Part shown: positions 48,220 through 57,289 of the stretch, piece after piece | How the letters are laid out: each line of letters opens with the position of its first letter | How positions within the stretch are numbered: the first letter of the stretch is position 1 | Origin: Methylobacillus flagellatus KT | GTDB lineage: Bacteria > Pseudomonadota > Gammaproteobacteria > Burkholderiales > Methylophilaceae | Length of the DNA: 64,000 bases | Direction: 5' to 3' | NCBI RefSeq assembly: GCF_000013705.1 | Contig: NC_007947.1 | Location: 744,001 to 808,000, forward strand | Notes under the pieces: generated by a model | Databases searched by the model: none | The model's input: only the letters and a program-made list of their open reading frames with translations | Told to the model about the DNA's origin: nothing | Translations under genes and position numbers: made by a program

Positions 48220-49395
48220 TTGAAGTTTGCTTTCCTGATCTTCAAGTATTTCCCTTATGGCGGCATGCAGCGCGACATGCTGCGCACTGCTACCCGGCTT
48301 GCTGAGGCGGGGCATTCCGTGGATATCTTTACCATGTCATGGGATGGCGAGATGCCGCAGGTTGGCGCTGCCCATGGCAGGATATCTGTGCACATCATGC
48401 CGGCAAAAGGCTGGTTCAATTTCCGGAAATACCAGGACTTCATTCGTCAGGCACAAGCCCGCATTGCCTGTGAATTCAATGTCGACTTGATCGTAGGATA
48501 CAATCGCATGGGCGGTCTGGACGTGTATTTTGCCGCCGACCCCTGTTTTATCGAGCGGGCCCATACCCAGCGTAATTGGCTGTATCGCTTGACGCCGCGC
48601 TACCGCTGGTTCCAGCGTACAGAACAGGTCATTTTCTCACCGCAAGGCAAGACGCAGGTATTGATGGTGGATATGGCGGAAAAAGCTGTATTCCAGCGCT
48701 GGTATCACACTCAGGACGACCGCTTTCACTACATCCCGCCCTATCTTTCTGGCGAGCGACTGCAATTGCATGACCGCGCGGAAATGCGTGCCTATTTGCG
48801 GAATGCGTTCAACCTGCCACCGGAGACGAAGATCGCCCTGCTGGTCGGTTCAGGGTTCTATATGAAGGGATTGGATCGCGCGGTGCATGCATTGGCGAGC
48901 CTACCCGCGGACATGCGCCAGGACTTCAAGCTGATTGCCATCGGGCAGGATAAGCCAGCGCCCTTCATCAGGATGGCAAGCAAGCTCAAGGTGGCGGACA
49001 ACCTGATCATTTCACGCGGCAGGCCCGACATCCCGCAATTGATGCAAGGTGCAGATTTCTACCTGCATCCGGCCTACCGGGAGAATACCGGTCTGGTCAT
49101 CCTGGAGGCGATGGCGAGTGGCGTGCCGGTACTGGCGACGGCCAGCTGCGGTTATGCGGTGCATGTCCAGAAGGCCGATGCCGGGCAAGTGGTACCGTTG
49201 CCGTTTGAGCAGGCGGTGTTGAACCGGATGCTGGAGGAAATGGTATCGCTTGTGCATGCAAGGGATGCTCGGCTGGAGAAGTGGCGCGACAACGGCTTGC
49301 GGCATGCACACAGGTTGATGACGGAGAACGATGGTAGTGCCGAGGCTGCGATCATGCTCCGGATTGCCGGGAAAAAGCAGGAGGACGCGATATGA
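48220..49395 (+). CDS. waaG: LPS core glycosyltransferase WaaG-like (GT4)
   Basis: Glycosyltransferase of 391 residues adding the first outer-core hexose to heptose II. The start FAFLIFKYFPYGGMQRDMLR closely follows WaaG. The C-terminal GT-B donor site is seen in YRENTGLVILEAMASGVPVLATASCGYA. The start is a TTG at 48220 with AAGG 9 bases upstream; the conserved N-terminus begins there. It overlaps waaP by four bases, beginning an apparent run of LPS genes to 55174. In E. coli WaaG transfers glucose, in Pseudomonas galactosamine; the sugar here is unknown. Confidence 0.92.
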   Translation: MKFAFLIFKYFPYGGMQRDMLRTATRLAEAGHSVDIFTMSWDGEMPQVGAAHGRISVHIMPAKGWFNFRKYQDFIRQAQARIACEFNVDLIVGYNRMGGLDVYFAADPCFIERAHTQRNWLYRLTPRYRWFQRTEQVIFSPQGKTQVLMVDMAEKAVFQRWYHTQDDRFHYIPPYLSGERLQLHDRAEMRAYLRNAFNLPPETKIALLVGSGFYMKGLDRAVHALASLPADMRQDFKLIAIGQDKPAPFIRMASKLKVADNLIISRGRPDIPQLMQGADFYLHPAYRENTGLVILEAMASGVPVLATASCGYAVHVQKADAGQVVPLPFEQAVLNRMLEEMVSLVHARDARLEKWRDNGLRHAHRLMTENDGSAEAAIMLRIAGKKQEDAI

Positions 49396-50228
49396 ATTGC
49401 AAGGAATTGCAGTTGTCGCCGGAGCTGACGCAAGCACTGGGAGAGGGCGATGTGTTTTCGCGTGTCATGGCGCTGGGGGGAGAGGTGTTCCGCGATGTGC
49501 CGGGACGCAAGACCGTCCGTGTTCAACTTGCCGGCCAGCCCTATTTCATCAAGCAACACTTTGGCGTGGGATGGGGGGAGATTTTCAAGAATCTCTTGGC
49601 GTTCAAGGTGCCCATCGTCAGTGCAAACACCGAGAAGCAGGCGATAGAAAAGCTCGGCGAGATTGGCATCGCCACTACGCCGCTGGCAGGTTTCGGCAGC
49701 CGCGGGTGCAGCCCGGCAAGCCGCCAGTCATTCCTGATCACGCATGACCTGGGCGATATATTGTCGCTGGAGACCCTGGCGGACCAGTGGATGCAATCCC
49801 CGCCCGAGCCGCGCTTCAAGCGCCGCTTGTTGATGGAAGTTGCCACCTTGGCGGCACGCCTGCATGACAGCGGCCTCAATCACCGCGATTTCTATATCTG
49901 CCATATCTGCCTTGACCTGCCCCGGCTCAGGCATGGCGATATCCATTTATATCTCATAGACCTGCATCGCGTCGGAATTCGTGAGACAATCCGCCCCCAA
50001 GATCGCATGAAGGATATAGCAGCATTGTATTTTTCTGCGATGAATGCGGGACTAGTAACCAGGGATTATCTGCGTTTCCTGCGTCGTTATCGTGGCAAGC
50101 CAATCAGGCAGGTCATGCGCGAAGAGCGGGATTTCTGGCAGCAGGTGCAGGCCCGCGCAATCAAACTTTATATCAAACTTCACAAGGTTGAGCCCGGCCT
50201 ACACCAGATTGGCGGAATGATCGGCTGA
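49392..50228 (+). CDS. waaP: LPS core heptose(I) kinase WaaP
   Basis: Cytoplasmic sugar kinase of 278 residues phosphorylating heptose I of the inner core. The eukaryotic-like kinase motifs are the ATP-binding lysine in YFIKQHFG (Lys54), the catalytic Asp166 in NHRDFYICH and the metal-binding Asp190 in LIDLHRVG. All match WaaP/RfaP of E. coli and Pseudomonas. Its ATG overlaps the waaG stop by four bases. Core phosphates stabilise the outer membrane through divalent cations, and in Pseudomonas WaaP is essential. Confidence 0.95.
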   Translation: MNCKELQLSPELTQALGEGDVFSRVMALGGEVFRDVPGRKTVRVQLAGQPYFIKQHFGVGWGEIFKNLLAFKVPIVSANTEKQAIEKLGEIGIATTPLAGFGSRGCSPASRQSFLITHDLGDILSLETLADQWMQSPPEPRFKRRLLMEVATLAARLHDSGLNHRDFYICHICLDLPRLRHGDIHLYLIDLHRVGIRETIRPQDRMKDIAALYFSAMNAGLVTRDYLRFLRRYRGKPIRQVMREERDFWQQVQARAIKLYIKLHKVEPGLHQIGGMIG

Positions 50229-50266
50229 TATGTAGCGGCCCGGCGTAAAGAGGAAGTCTATAATAT

Positions 50267-51964
50267 ATGCCATTCACATTCGCCTGGAAGCGTTCAGACT
50301 GGAGCGCTTGGTTCAATTACTACCTGTTTTTCTTCTATTTCTCCGGCATTACCCATTTCTTGCTGCAAATCAGTGGCACGACCATTTTTGTCGGTATGCG
50401 CCAAGCAATTGTGATGAGCTTGCTGTGGCTGATACCGGTGATGCTGGTGCGGCGCCACGCTCGCAAGATAGCCGCTGTGATCGGGCTGGTGCTGTGGGCA
50501 TCTTCGCTGGTCAGTCTCGGGTATTTCTGTATTTACGGGCAGGAGTTTTCGCAAAGCGTGATGTTCACGATCTTCGAGTCCAACCCGGCCGAATCCAGCG
50601 AGTTCATTGCCCAGTACTTCGTCTGGTGGATGATTCCGGTATTGCTATTGCATAGCGGTGTAGCCTATTGGCTCTGGCGCAGGCTGGGGCCGCTCCAGAT
50701 CAGCGCGCGCGCCGCCTGGACAGTGTCCGCGGGCATCCTGGTCTTGCTGTTCGTGCAGCCGATGTTCAAGCAGTTGGTGCTCAACAAGGCAAGCCTCGAC
50801 GATGCCGTGGAAAAATTGCAAATACGCATGGAGCCCGCCGTGCCCTGGCAGATGGTGATAGGCTACATCCACTACCGCAAGCAGCTTGCCAATATGGAAA
50901 CCTTGCTCGAGCAGAACAGCAGGATTCCGCCGCTATCCAACCTGCAAGACGCCAATGCCGGCCAGCCTGCGACTTTGGTGCTGGTGCTGGGCGAGTCGAC
51001 CAATCGCCAGCGCATGAGCCTGTATGGCTACCACCGCAAGACGACGCCCAGACTGGACGCCCTGCGACAAGAGTTGAGCGTGTTCGTCAATGTAGTAACA
51101 CCGCGACCCTATACGATAGAGGCACTGACCCAGGCGCTGACTTTTGCAGACCAAGAACATCCTGAGCTGCACCTCACTAAGCCTTCGCTCATGAACATGA
51201 TGCGCCAGGCGGGTTACAAGTCGTACTGGATTACCAACCATCAGACAATGACCAAACGCAACACGATGTTGACCAATTTTTCCAAACAGACGGACGAGCA
51301 GTTCTACATGAACAACAGCCGTGCGCAGAACTCCCGCGAGTATGATGCCAATGTATTTGCCCCGTTCGAGGAAGTGCTGCGTGATCCTGCGCCCAGGAAG
51401 TTCATCATTGTGCATTTGCTTGGCACGCATATGAAATATGAGTACCGTTACCCTGCAGAGTTTGACGTATTCAAAGGGCGCGAGGGTGTGCCTGCCATAT
51501 TGAACGACAGGCAGGCCAAGGTCTACAACCATTATGATAATGCCGTGCTCTATAATGATTATGTGATATCCACCCTGATTGAAACCTTGCGCACGCAGGC
51601 CCCGAACAGCCTGCTGGTCTATTTCTCTGACCATGGCGAAGACGTCTACGATGCGCCGGGGCATGACATGCTGGGACGCAACGAGGCCAAGCCCACCCTG
51701 CCTATGTATACGGTGCCTTTCATCATATGGGCGTCCGAGCAGTGGAGGGCCGGGCATGACATGCGCTTCGACGGCATGCTCGAGCGCCCCTACAGTAACG
51801 CGCATTTCATCCATACCTGGGCGGATCTGGCTGGCTTGAGCTTCGACGGCTTCGAGCCGTCGCTCAGTCTCGTGAATTTGCAATTCAAGGAGCATCCATT
51901 GCTGATTGGCGACCCGTACCAGCCTGACACCATCCGTCCGCTGGATATTCATGCCCATGACTAA
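50267..51964 (+). CDS. Phosphoethanolamine transferase, EptC/CptA-like
   Basis: Inner-membrane enzyme of 565 residues with several N-terminal membrane segments and a periplasmic sulfatase-fold domain from about residue 220. The catalytic loop LVLGESTNRQRMSLYGYHR holds the threonine nucleophile position and metal ligands. YFSDHGEDVYDAPGHD carries further ligands. The pattern matches the EptC/CptA branch, which decorates core heptose or its phosphate, rather than lipid A-specific EptA. Its place after waaP, which makes a phosphate acceptor, supports that. The next gene overlaps its end. Confidence 0.88.
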   Translation: MPFTFAWKRSDWSAWFNYYLFFFYFSGITHFLLQISGTTIFVGMRQAIVMSLLWLIPVMLVRRHARKIAAVIGLVLWASSLVSLGYFCIYGQEFSQSVMFTIFESNPAESSEFIAQYFVWWMIPVLLLHSGVAYWLWRRLGPLQISARAAWTVSAGILVLLFVQPMFKQLVLNKASLDDAVEKLQIRMEPAVPWQMVIGYIHYRKQLANMETLLEQNSRIPPLSNLQDANAGQPATLVLVLGESTNRQRMSLYGYHRKTTPRLDALRQELSVFVNVVTPRPYTIEALTQALTFADQEHPELHLTKPSLMNMMRQAGYKSYWITNHQTMTKRNTMLTNFSKQTDEQFYMNNSRAQNSREYDANVFAPFEEVLRDPAPRKFIIVHLLGTHMKYEYRYPAEFDVFKGREGVPAILNDRQAKVYNHYDNAVLYNDYVISTLIETLRTQAPNSLLVYFSDHGEDVYDAPGHDMLGRNEAKPTLPMYTVPFIIWASEQWRAGHDMRFDGMLERPYSNAHFIHTWADLAGLSFDGFEPSLSLVNLQFKEHPLLIGDPYQPDTIRPLDIHAHD

Positions 51965-53459
51965 CCTTGCCGCGCTCTCCATCCCTGATTTGCAGCAATA
52001 TGCGCAAGGAGCTGTTGCTGCACCATTCGGCCTGGTGCTGGATGATGGCAGTGTATTGCAGTCGCTGGAGGTCGTGCGCCGTGTCCCGGGCAAGCGTCTG
52101 GTTTGCCGTGGCTTGCTGAATGGGCAGGCCATTTATGCCAAGCTTTTCATTGGCGGTCAGGCGGGCAAGTATGCGGCGCGTGACAAGCGCGGCGCTCGCT
52201 GGCTAGCGCAAGCCAGGCTTGCAACGCCGACATTGCTGCTAGAGTCTGGCGTGGCGAGTCAAGGATGTGAAGCCTTGCTCTATGGAGCCATTCCCGCCCG
52301 CAACGCCGAACAGGTATGGCAGGACCTCGATGAGGAAGGGCGTCATGCGCTGGCCCTGCGGCTTGTGGAGGAAGTTGCCCGGCATCATCGCGCAGGGTTG
52401 CTGCAAACGGATTTGTACTTGAAAAATTTCCTGGTGGATGCACAGGCTGTCTATACCCTGGACGGTGACGGCATCCGGCAGTTGCGCGTTTTTGGCAGGC
52501 AGCGGCAACAATGGGACAACCTGGCGCGCCTGATTTCGAAGTTCGATGTCGATGCGGTGGCAGCGTGGTTACCCAGCCTGCTGCGGCAGTATGTTGCGGT
52601 GATAGGGGGGGGGGCGTCTGATATTGATATCATGCAGCAGCTGATCGCGCGCCACTGGCGGCGCGATATGCGTCAGTACGCCAGCAAAGTGCAGCGCTCC
52701 TGCACGGACGTAGCGGTGGAGGAGAAACCCTGGCATTACCTGGCCATCAATCGCGCACAAGACAGCCCGGGAGTGCGGCAGGCCTTGGCAACACCCGATG
52801 GCTTGCTCGACGCAACAAGCGCGGTCAGGCTCAAGAGTGGGAATACCTGCACCGTGGCTGCCGTTGAAATTGATCAGCGCAAGATGGTGATCAAAAGGTA
52901 CAATATCAAGAATTTCTGGCATGGCCTGGGCCGTGCTTGGCGGCCTTCCCGGGCTGTGGTGTCATGGTCCAATGCCTTCCGTTTGCAGTTGAAGGGTATT
53001 GCCACTCCGGCGGCTGTGGCCGTACTGGAACGCCGGTGGCTGGGGCTGCGCCGAGAGGCCTACCTGCTGACCGAATTCATGATTGCCCGGGATGCGGCGG
53101 AATTCTATGCCGACCTCACGATTGATCGCGAGGTGAAGGAGCGGGTCGCGCAACGCATCGCCAGGCTTTTCTTCCAGTTGTTTTGCCTGCAGCTGGAACA
53201 CGGCGATTTCAAGGCAACCAACATATTGATTCGCGACCAGTACCCATTGTTAATCGACTTGGACAGTATGCGGCAGCATGCATGCAAAAAACGCTTCGAG
53301 CGCAGGCATGCACGCGACCTGCAGCGGTTCTTCAAGAATTGGCAAGGCGATGCTGCGACTTCTCAATTACTGGCGGCGGCCTTCAGGGCAGTTTATGCGG
53401 ATGGCCGTGTGCTGGACCAGGCGGGCATCGTATTTAATCAAAGCGAAAAAGACGAATGA
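51951..53459 (+). CDS. Tandem kinase-like LPS core modification protein with internal G10 tract
   Basis: A 502-residue protein made of two kinase-like units. Unit 1 (about 35-205) has Lys64 in YAKLF, Asp154 and Asn159 in LLQTDLYLKNFLV and Asp171/173 in TLDGDG. Unit 2 (about 290-470) has Lys315 in VIKRYN, the stronger catalytic motif LEHGDFKATNIL (Asp419, Asn424) and Asp436 in LIDLDSM. It is thus a pseudokinase-like plus kinase fusion; Pseudomonas WapQ-type core kinases are the likely relatives. Ten consecutive G (52605-52614) encode Gly219-221 in the linker; slippage would truncate after unit 1. The start is the ATG at 51951 or 51957, overlapping the upstream gene. The stop overlaps the carbamoyltransferase by four bases. 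Confidence 0.8.
   Translation: MPMTNLAALSIPDLQQYAQGAVAAPFGLVLDDGSVLQSLEVVRRVPGKRLVCRGLLNGQAIYAKLFIGGQAGKYAARDKRGARWLAQARLATPTLLLESGVASQGCEALLYGAIPARNAEQVWQDLDEEGRHALALRLVEEVARHHRAGLLQTDLYLKNFLVDAQAVYTLDGDGIRQLRVFGRQRQQWDNLARLISKFDVDAVAAWLPSLLRQYVAVIGGGASDIDIMQQLIARHWRRDMRQYASKVQRSCTDVAVEEKPWHYLAINRAQDSPGVRQALATPDGLLDATSAVRLKSGNTCTVAAVEIDQRKMVIKRYNIKNFWHGLGRAWRPSRAVVSWSNAFRLQLKGIATPAAVAVLERRWLGLRREAYLLTEFMIARDAAEFYADLTIDREVKERVAQRIARLFFQLFCLQLEHGDFKATNILIRDQYPLLIDLDSMRQHACKKRFERRHARDLQRFFKNWQGDAATSQLLAAAFRAVYADGRVLDQAGIVFNQSEKDE
52605..52614 (+). repeat. Homopolymeric G10 tract in a coding region
   Basis: Ten consecutive G residues lie in frame between two domains of an LPS-modifying gene. 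Poly-G tracts of this length are hot spots for slipped-strand mispairing and are common in phase-variable LPS genes of host-associated bacteria. Confidence 0.9.
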
Positions 53460-55174
53460 TCATTCTAGGTTTATCAGGTGCGCTGGGGCATGATGCCTCG
53501 GCTGCCATTATTGTGGATGGAAACATTGTAGCGGCCGCGGAAGAAGAGCGTTTCATCCGCGACAAGCATGCCAAGAACAAGTTTCCGCTTGAGGCGGCAA
53601 AATACTGTTTGCGCGAGGCCGGGGTGCGGCCCGAGCAAGTGGATATCGTCGCGTTTCCCTATGGCGAGATTCCATTGAGCAGCGGAGCTCGCTGGCATTA
53701 TGCCAAGCGTTACTGGTATGCGCCCGACCGCGCGCTCGATGCCATTTTCAACGGAAACCGCCGTTTTCGCCGCAACCGCGACAAGTCCCTGGATCTGATG
53801 CGCGAGCTTGGCCTGACCAAGGCGCGTTTTGTGCCGGTCGAGCACCACCTGGCGCATGCCAGTAGCGCGTATCACTTGAGTGGTTTCAAGGAAAAGACCG
53901 CGATCGTCGGCATCGATGGCAAGGGCGAGTATGCCACGACCTTCTTTGGCTATGGCGAGAATGGCAAGATCCATAAGATCAAGGAGTTTTACGACCCGGA
54001 TTCCCTGGGCGGCATGTACGGCGCGATCACGGAGTATCTTGGCTTCGAGATGCTGGACGGCGAGTTCAAGGTCATGGGCATGGCGCCTTACGGCGATCCC
54101 AAGCGCTACGACTTGTCGCGCCTGGCCAAGTTCGAGCACGGCGAGCTCAAGATCAATACCGACTACGTCAATGTGGTTGGTTTGCGCCGCTACAAGGAAA
54201 ACGGCAGGGGTTTCTATTTCACGCCCAAATTGATCGAGTGGTTGGGGCCCAAGCGCCAGGGCGACGAGATCGACGATCCCTACATTCATTATGCTGCTTC
54301 TGTGCAGCAGCTGCTGGAAGACATTGCGCTGGAGATGATCGAATATTATCTCGGCGATATCATCCGCGAAACTGGCCGTATTGCGATGGCAGGCGGTGTG
54401 GCGCTCAATGTCAAGCTCAACCAGCGCATCATTGCCTTGCCACATGTCAAAGAGCTGTTCGTGCAACCTGCCTCCGGCGACAACGGCACCTCGCTCGGCG
54501 CGGCCAGTTTCGTGGCCGCAGAGATGGGGGAGCCGCTGGAGCCAATGCGTCATGCCTACCTCGGTCCGTCGTTCACAACAGAGGAGTGCCTGGCAGCCTG
54601 CGAGGCACATCCTGCCAAACCCAGGTTCCAGCGTGTTGAAAACGCACCGCAGAAAGGCGCCGAGATTCTGGCTGCGGGCAACCCCTTGGCCTGGTTCCAG
54701 GGTCGCATGGAGTTTGGCCCGCGCGCGCTGGGTTGTCGCAGCATCCTCGGCGACCCCAGCCATCCCGGCGTGGCGGACCGTATCAATGCGCAAATCAAGT
54801 ATCGCGAGCGCTGGCGGCCATTCTGTCCTAGCATGTTGGACCGGGTTGCCGCTGACATACTACAGACAGATCATCCTGCGCCCTACATGACCTTCACTTT
54901 CGATGTGGCCGAGCATTGGAAGCCACGCATTCCCGAGGTCGTCCATGAAGATGGCACGGCACGTGCGCAGATCGTGACCAAGGAAACCAATCCGCGCTAT
55001 TACGCCTTGATCGAGGAGCTGGAGCGCCTGCGCAATGTGCCCGTAGTCCTCAACACCTCATTGAACCGTCGCGGCGAACCAATGGTTTGCAGTCCGACTG
55101 ATGCGCTCAATATGTTCTACGGGTGCGATCTCGAATATCTGCTGATGGAAGACGTTCTTGTGACCAAGAATTAG
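53456..55174 (+). CDS. Carbamoyltransferase (NodU/CmcH family), probable LPS core carbamoylation
   Basis: Cytoplasmic enzyme of 572 residues transferring carbamoyl from carbamoyl phosphate via a carbamoyl-adenylate. The N-terminal ASKHA-type domain begins ILGLSGALGHDASAAI and holds EHHLAHASSAYH. The C-terminal domain carries WFQGRMEFGPRALGCRSIL and LNTSLNRRGEPMVCSPTDA. In Pseudomonas aeruginosa a homologue encoded among core kinase genes (wapO) carbamoylates heptose II. The same setting here suggests the same role. It overlaps the tandem kinase gene by four bases and is the last gene of the run before edd. Confidence 0.88.
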   Translation: MIILGLSGALGHDASAAIIVDGNIVAAAEEERFIRDKHAKNKFPLEAAKYCLREAGVRPEQVDIVAFPYGEIPLSSGARWHYAKRYWYAPDRALDAIFNGNRRFRRNRDKSLDLMRELGLTKARFVPVEHHLAHASSAYHLSGFKEKTAIVGIDGKGEYATTFFGYGENGKIHKIKEFYDPDSLGGMYGAITEYLGFEMLDGEFKVMGMAPYGDPKRYDLSRLAKFEHGELKINTDYVNVVGLRRYKENGRGFYFTPKLIEWLGPKRQGDEIDDPYIHYAASVQQLLEDIALEMIEYYLGDIIRETGRIAMAGGVALNVKLNQRIIALPHVKELFVQPASGDNGTSLGAASFVAAEMGEPLEPMRHAYLGPSFTTEECLAACEAHPAKPRFQRVENAPQKGAEILAAGNPLAWFQGRMEFGPRALGCRSILGDPSHPGVADRINAQIKYRERWRPFCPSMLDRVAADILQTDHPAPYMTFTFDVAEHWKPRIPEVVHEDGTARAQIVTKETNPRYYALIEELERLRNVPVVLNTSLNRRGEPMVCSPTDALNMFYGCDLEYLLMEDVLVTKN

Positions 55175-55316
55175 GCCGGGGCGGGCTTGCAGCAGAGACT
55201 CAGCAGTTGCAAGCCCATGGTTTTTTTACCTTATCCCAGTCGTGGTTAATTTGACGATGTCCAACGCTTTCAGCGATAATTCCCGGCTAAATTCAACTTT
55301 CAGCAGCACACCATTA

Positions 55317-57131
55317 ATGACACAAACCCTGATAGAAGTCACCGAGCGCATTCGGGAACGTAGTGCACCTACCCGCAAAGCCTATTTGCAACGTATCGAC
55401 CAGATCATCAACCGCACGCGCGGCCCTGACCGTCTGGGCTGTGCGAATGTGGCGCATGCCTTTGCTGCCCTGCCGAGCAACGACAAATTTCGTGTCGTAG
55501 CGGAAAAGGCCCCGCATATCGGGATTGTGACGGCTTACAACGATATGTTGTCGGCGCACCAGCCATATGAGACTTACCCCAGCATCATCCGGGACGAAGC
55601 GCGCAAACATGGCGCTACCGTACAGGTAGCAGGCGGCGTGCCTGCGATGTGCGACGGCATCACCCAGGGCGAGCCTGGCATGGAGTTAAGCCTGTTCTCG
55701 CGCGATACCATCGCAATGAGCACAGCGATTTCCCTGTCTCATGACGTATTCGATGCAGCCCTGATGCTTGGCGTGTGTGACAAGATCGTACCGGGACTGT
55801 TGATCGGTGCCTTGCATTTTGGTCACTTGCCTACCCTATTCGTGCCCGCCGGCCCGATGGCGACAGGCATAGACAACACCACCAAATCCAAGGTGCGCGA
55901 GAAATATGCCCAGGGCCTGGTGGGCCGGGACGAACTGTTGGCTTCCGAATCCGCTGCCTATCACGGTGCTGGCACCTGTACTTTCTTTGGCACCGCCAAT
56001 AGTAACCAGATGCTGATCGAGGCAATGGGCTTGCACGTGCCGGGTGCTGCTTTTGTGCATCCGCATGATGATATGCGCGAATTGTTGACCCGCGAGGCGG
56101 TGAAGACTGTGCTTTCCATTACGAAGGGCCAGCGCTTTACGCCCATCGGCAAGATGGTGGATGAGCGTGTCATCGTCAATGCGATCGTGGCGCTGCTGGC
56201 TACCGGCGGCAGCACCAATCACCTGATTCATTGGGTGGCCGTGGCCAGGGCTGCTGGCATCATCATCGACTGGTCCGACTTTTCCAAGCTCTCGCAGAAT
56301 ACCCCTTTGCTGGCGCGTGTCTATCCTAACGGTACGGCCGATGTGAACCAGTTCCAGGCGGCCGGAGGACCGAGCTTTGTCATTCGCGAGCTGATCGAAG
56401 GCGGCTATATGCATGGGGATGTTACCTCTGTCGTGCTGGGCGGCTTGCGGGATTTCTGCAAGAAGCCGGTCAAGTCCGATGATGGTCTGATCTGGGTTGA
56501 CTTGCCCAAGGAAAGCCCTGACGAGACTATCGTGCGCAATGTCTCCAAGCCGTTCAGCGCGACTGGCGGCCTGCGCCTGTTGACGGGCAATCTCGGGCGT
56601 TCCGTGATTAAAAGCTCCGCCGTACCGGAAGACCGTCAGATCATCGAGGCGCCCGCCATCGTATTCAATGGCCAGGAAGAGCTGCTGGCAGCGTTTGAGC
56701 GTGGTGAGCTGGAGAAGGATTTTATCGCCGTTGTGCGCTTCCAGGGTCCGCGTGCCAATGGCATGCCTGAGCTGCACAAGCTGACACCGCCTTTGTCCGT
56801 GTTGCAAGGTAAGGGATTCCGGGTTGCAATCGTGACTGATGGTCGCATGAGCGGCGCCTCTGGCAAGGTGCCGGCTGCGATCCACTTGAGCCCTGAAGCG
56901 GTGGCTGGCGGCGCGATCGGCAAAATCCGTACAGGTGACATGATCCGTCTCAATGCGATCGTCGGTACCTTGAACGCCTTGGTCGATGATGAAGAATGGC
57001 AGGCCCGACCCGTGGCTGTCATGACCGAAGCGCAGCGCAACAACAACAGTCATGGCATTGGCCGTGAATTGTTCGGCGGCATGCGCAAGAATGTGCATAG
57101 TGCCGAAGAAGGTGCTGTTACCTGGCTTTAA
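55317..57131 (+). CDS. edd: 6-phosphogluconate dehydratase
   Basis: Entner-Doudoroff enzyme of 604 residues turning 6-phosphogluconate into KDPG. The IlvD/Edd signatures are GVPAMCDGITQGEPGMELSL, MLGVCDKIVPG and VTDGRMSGASGKVPAAIHLS. Cysteines in the first two would bind the iron-sulfur cluster. The ATG at 55317 gives the E. coli length (603); the frame is open from 55242. In methylotrophs using the ribulose monophosphate cycle, Edd and Eda cleave hexose phosphate to pyruvate and triose phosphate. eda follows 158 bases later; nothing notable was seen between them. Confidence 0.96.
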   Translation: MTQTLIEVTERIRERSAPTRKAYLQRIDQIINRTRGPDRLGCANVAHAFAALPSNDKFRVVAEKAPHIGIVTAYNDMLSAHQPYETYPSIIRDEARKHGATVQVAGGVPAMCDGITQGEPGMELSLFSRDTIAMSTAISLSHDVFDAALMLGVCDKIVPGLLIGALHFGHLPTLFVPAGPMATGIDNTTKSKVREKYAQGLVGRDELLASESAAYHGAGTCTFFGTANSNQMLIEAMGLHVPGAAFVHPHDDMRELLTREAVKTVLSITKGQRFTPIGKMVDERVIVNAIVALLATGGSTNHLIHWVAVARAAGIIIDWSDFSKLSQNTPLLARVYPNGTADVNQFQAAGGPSFVIRELIEGGYMHGDVTSVVLGGLRDFCKKPVKSDDGLIWVDLPKESPDETIVRNVSKPFSATGGLRLLTGNLGRSVIKSSAVPEDRQIIEAPAIVFNGQEELLAAFERGELEKDFIAVVRFQGPRANGMPELHKLTPPLSVLQGKGFRVAIVTDGRMSGASGKVPAAIHLSPEAVAGGAIGKIRTGDMIRLNAIVGTLNALVDDEEWQARPVAVMTEAQRNNNSHGIGRELFGGMRKNVHSAEEGAVTWL

Positions 57132-57289
57132 GCCATTTGAAAAACCAGGCCATGCGTCGTTTGCTCTCGCTTGCCGTACTACCGTACTGTCTGCGCTCAA
57201 ACGCCTTGGCCTCCGCGATTTTGAAATGGCAATATAGTTTGCCTTTCTGCTTGCAGATTTTTAATAATCAATCCATAGGTATATAGAAC

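Noticed and set aside
53474..54793. Long minus-strand frame opposite the carbamoyltransferase
   Set aside because: Antisense shadow; the plus-strand frame has all family motifs.
55836..57200. Long minus-strand frame opposite edd
   Set aside because: Antisense shadow of edd; no start signal or protein motif.
57052..57237. Small frame at the end of edd
   Set aside because: Out-of-frame overlap with edd and no motif.
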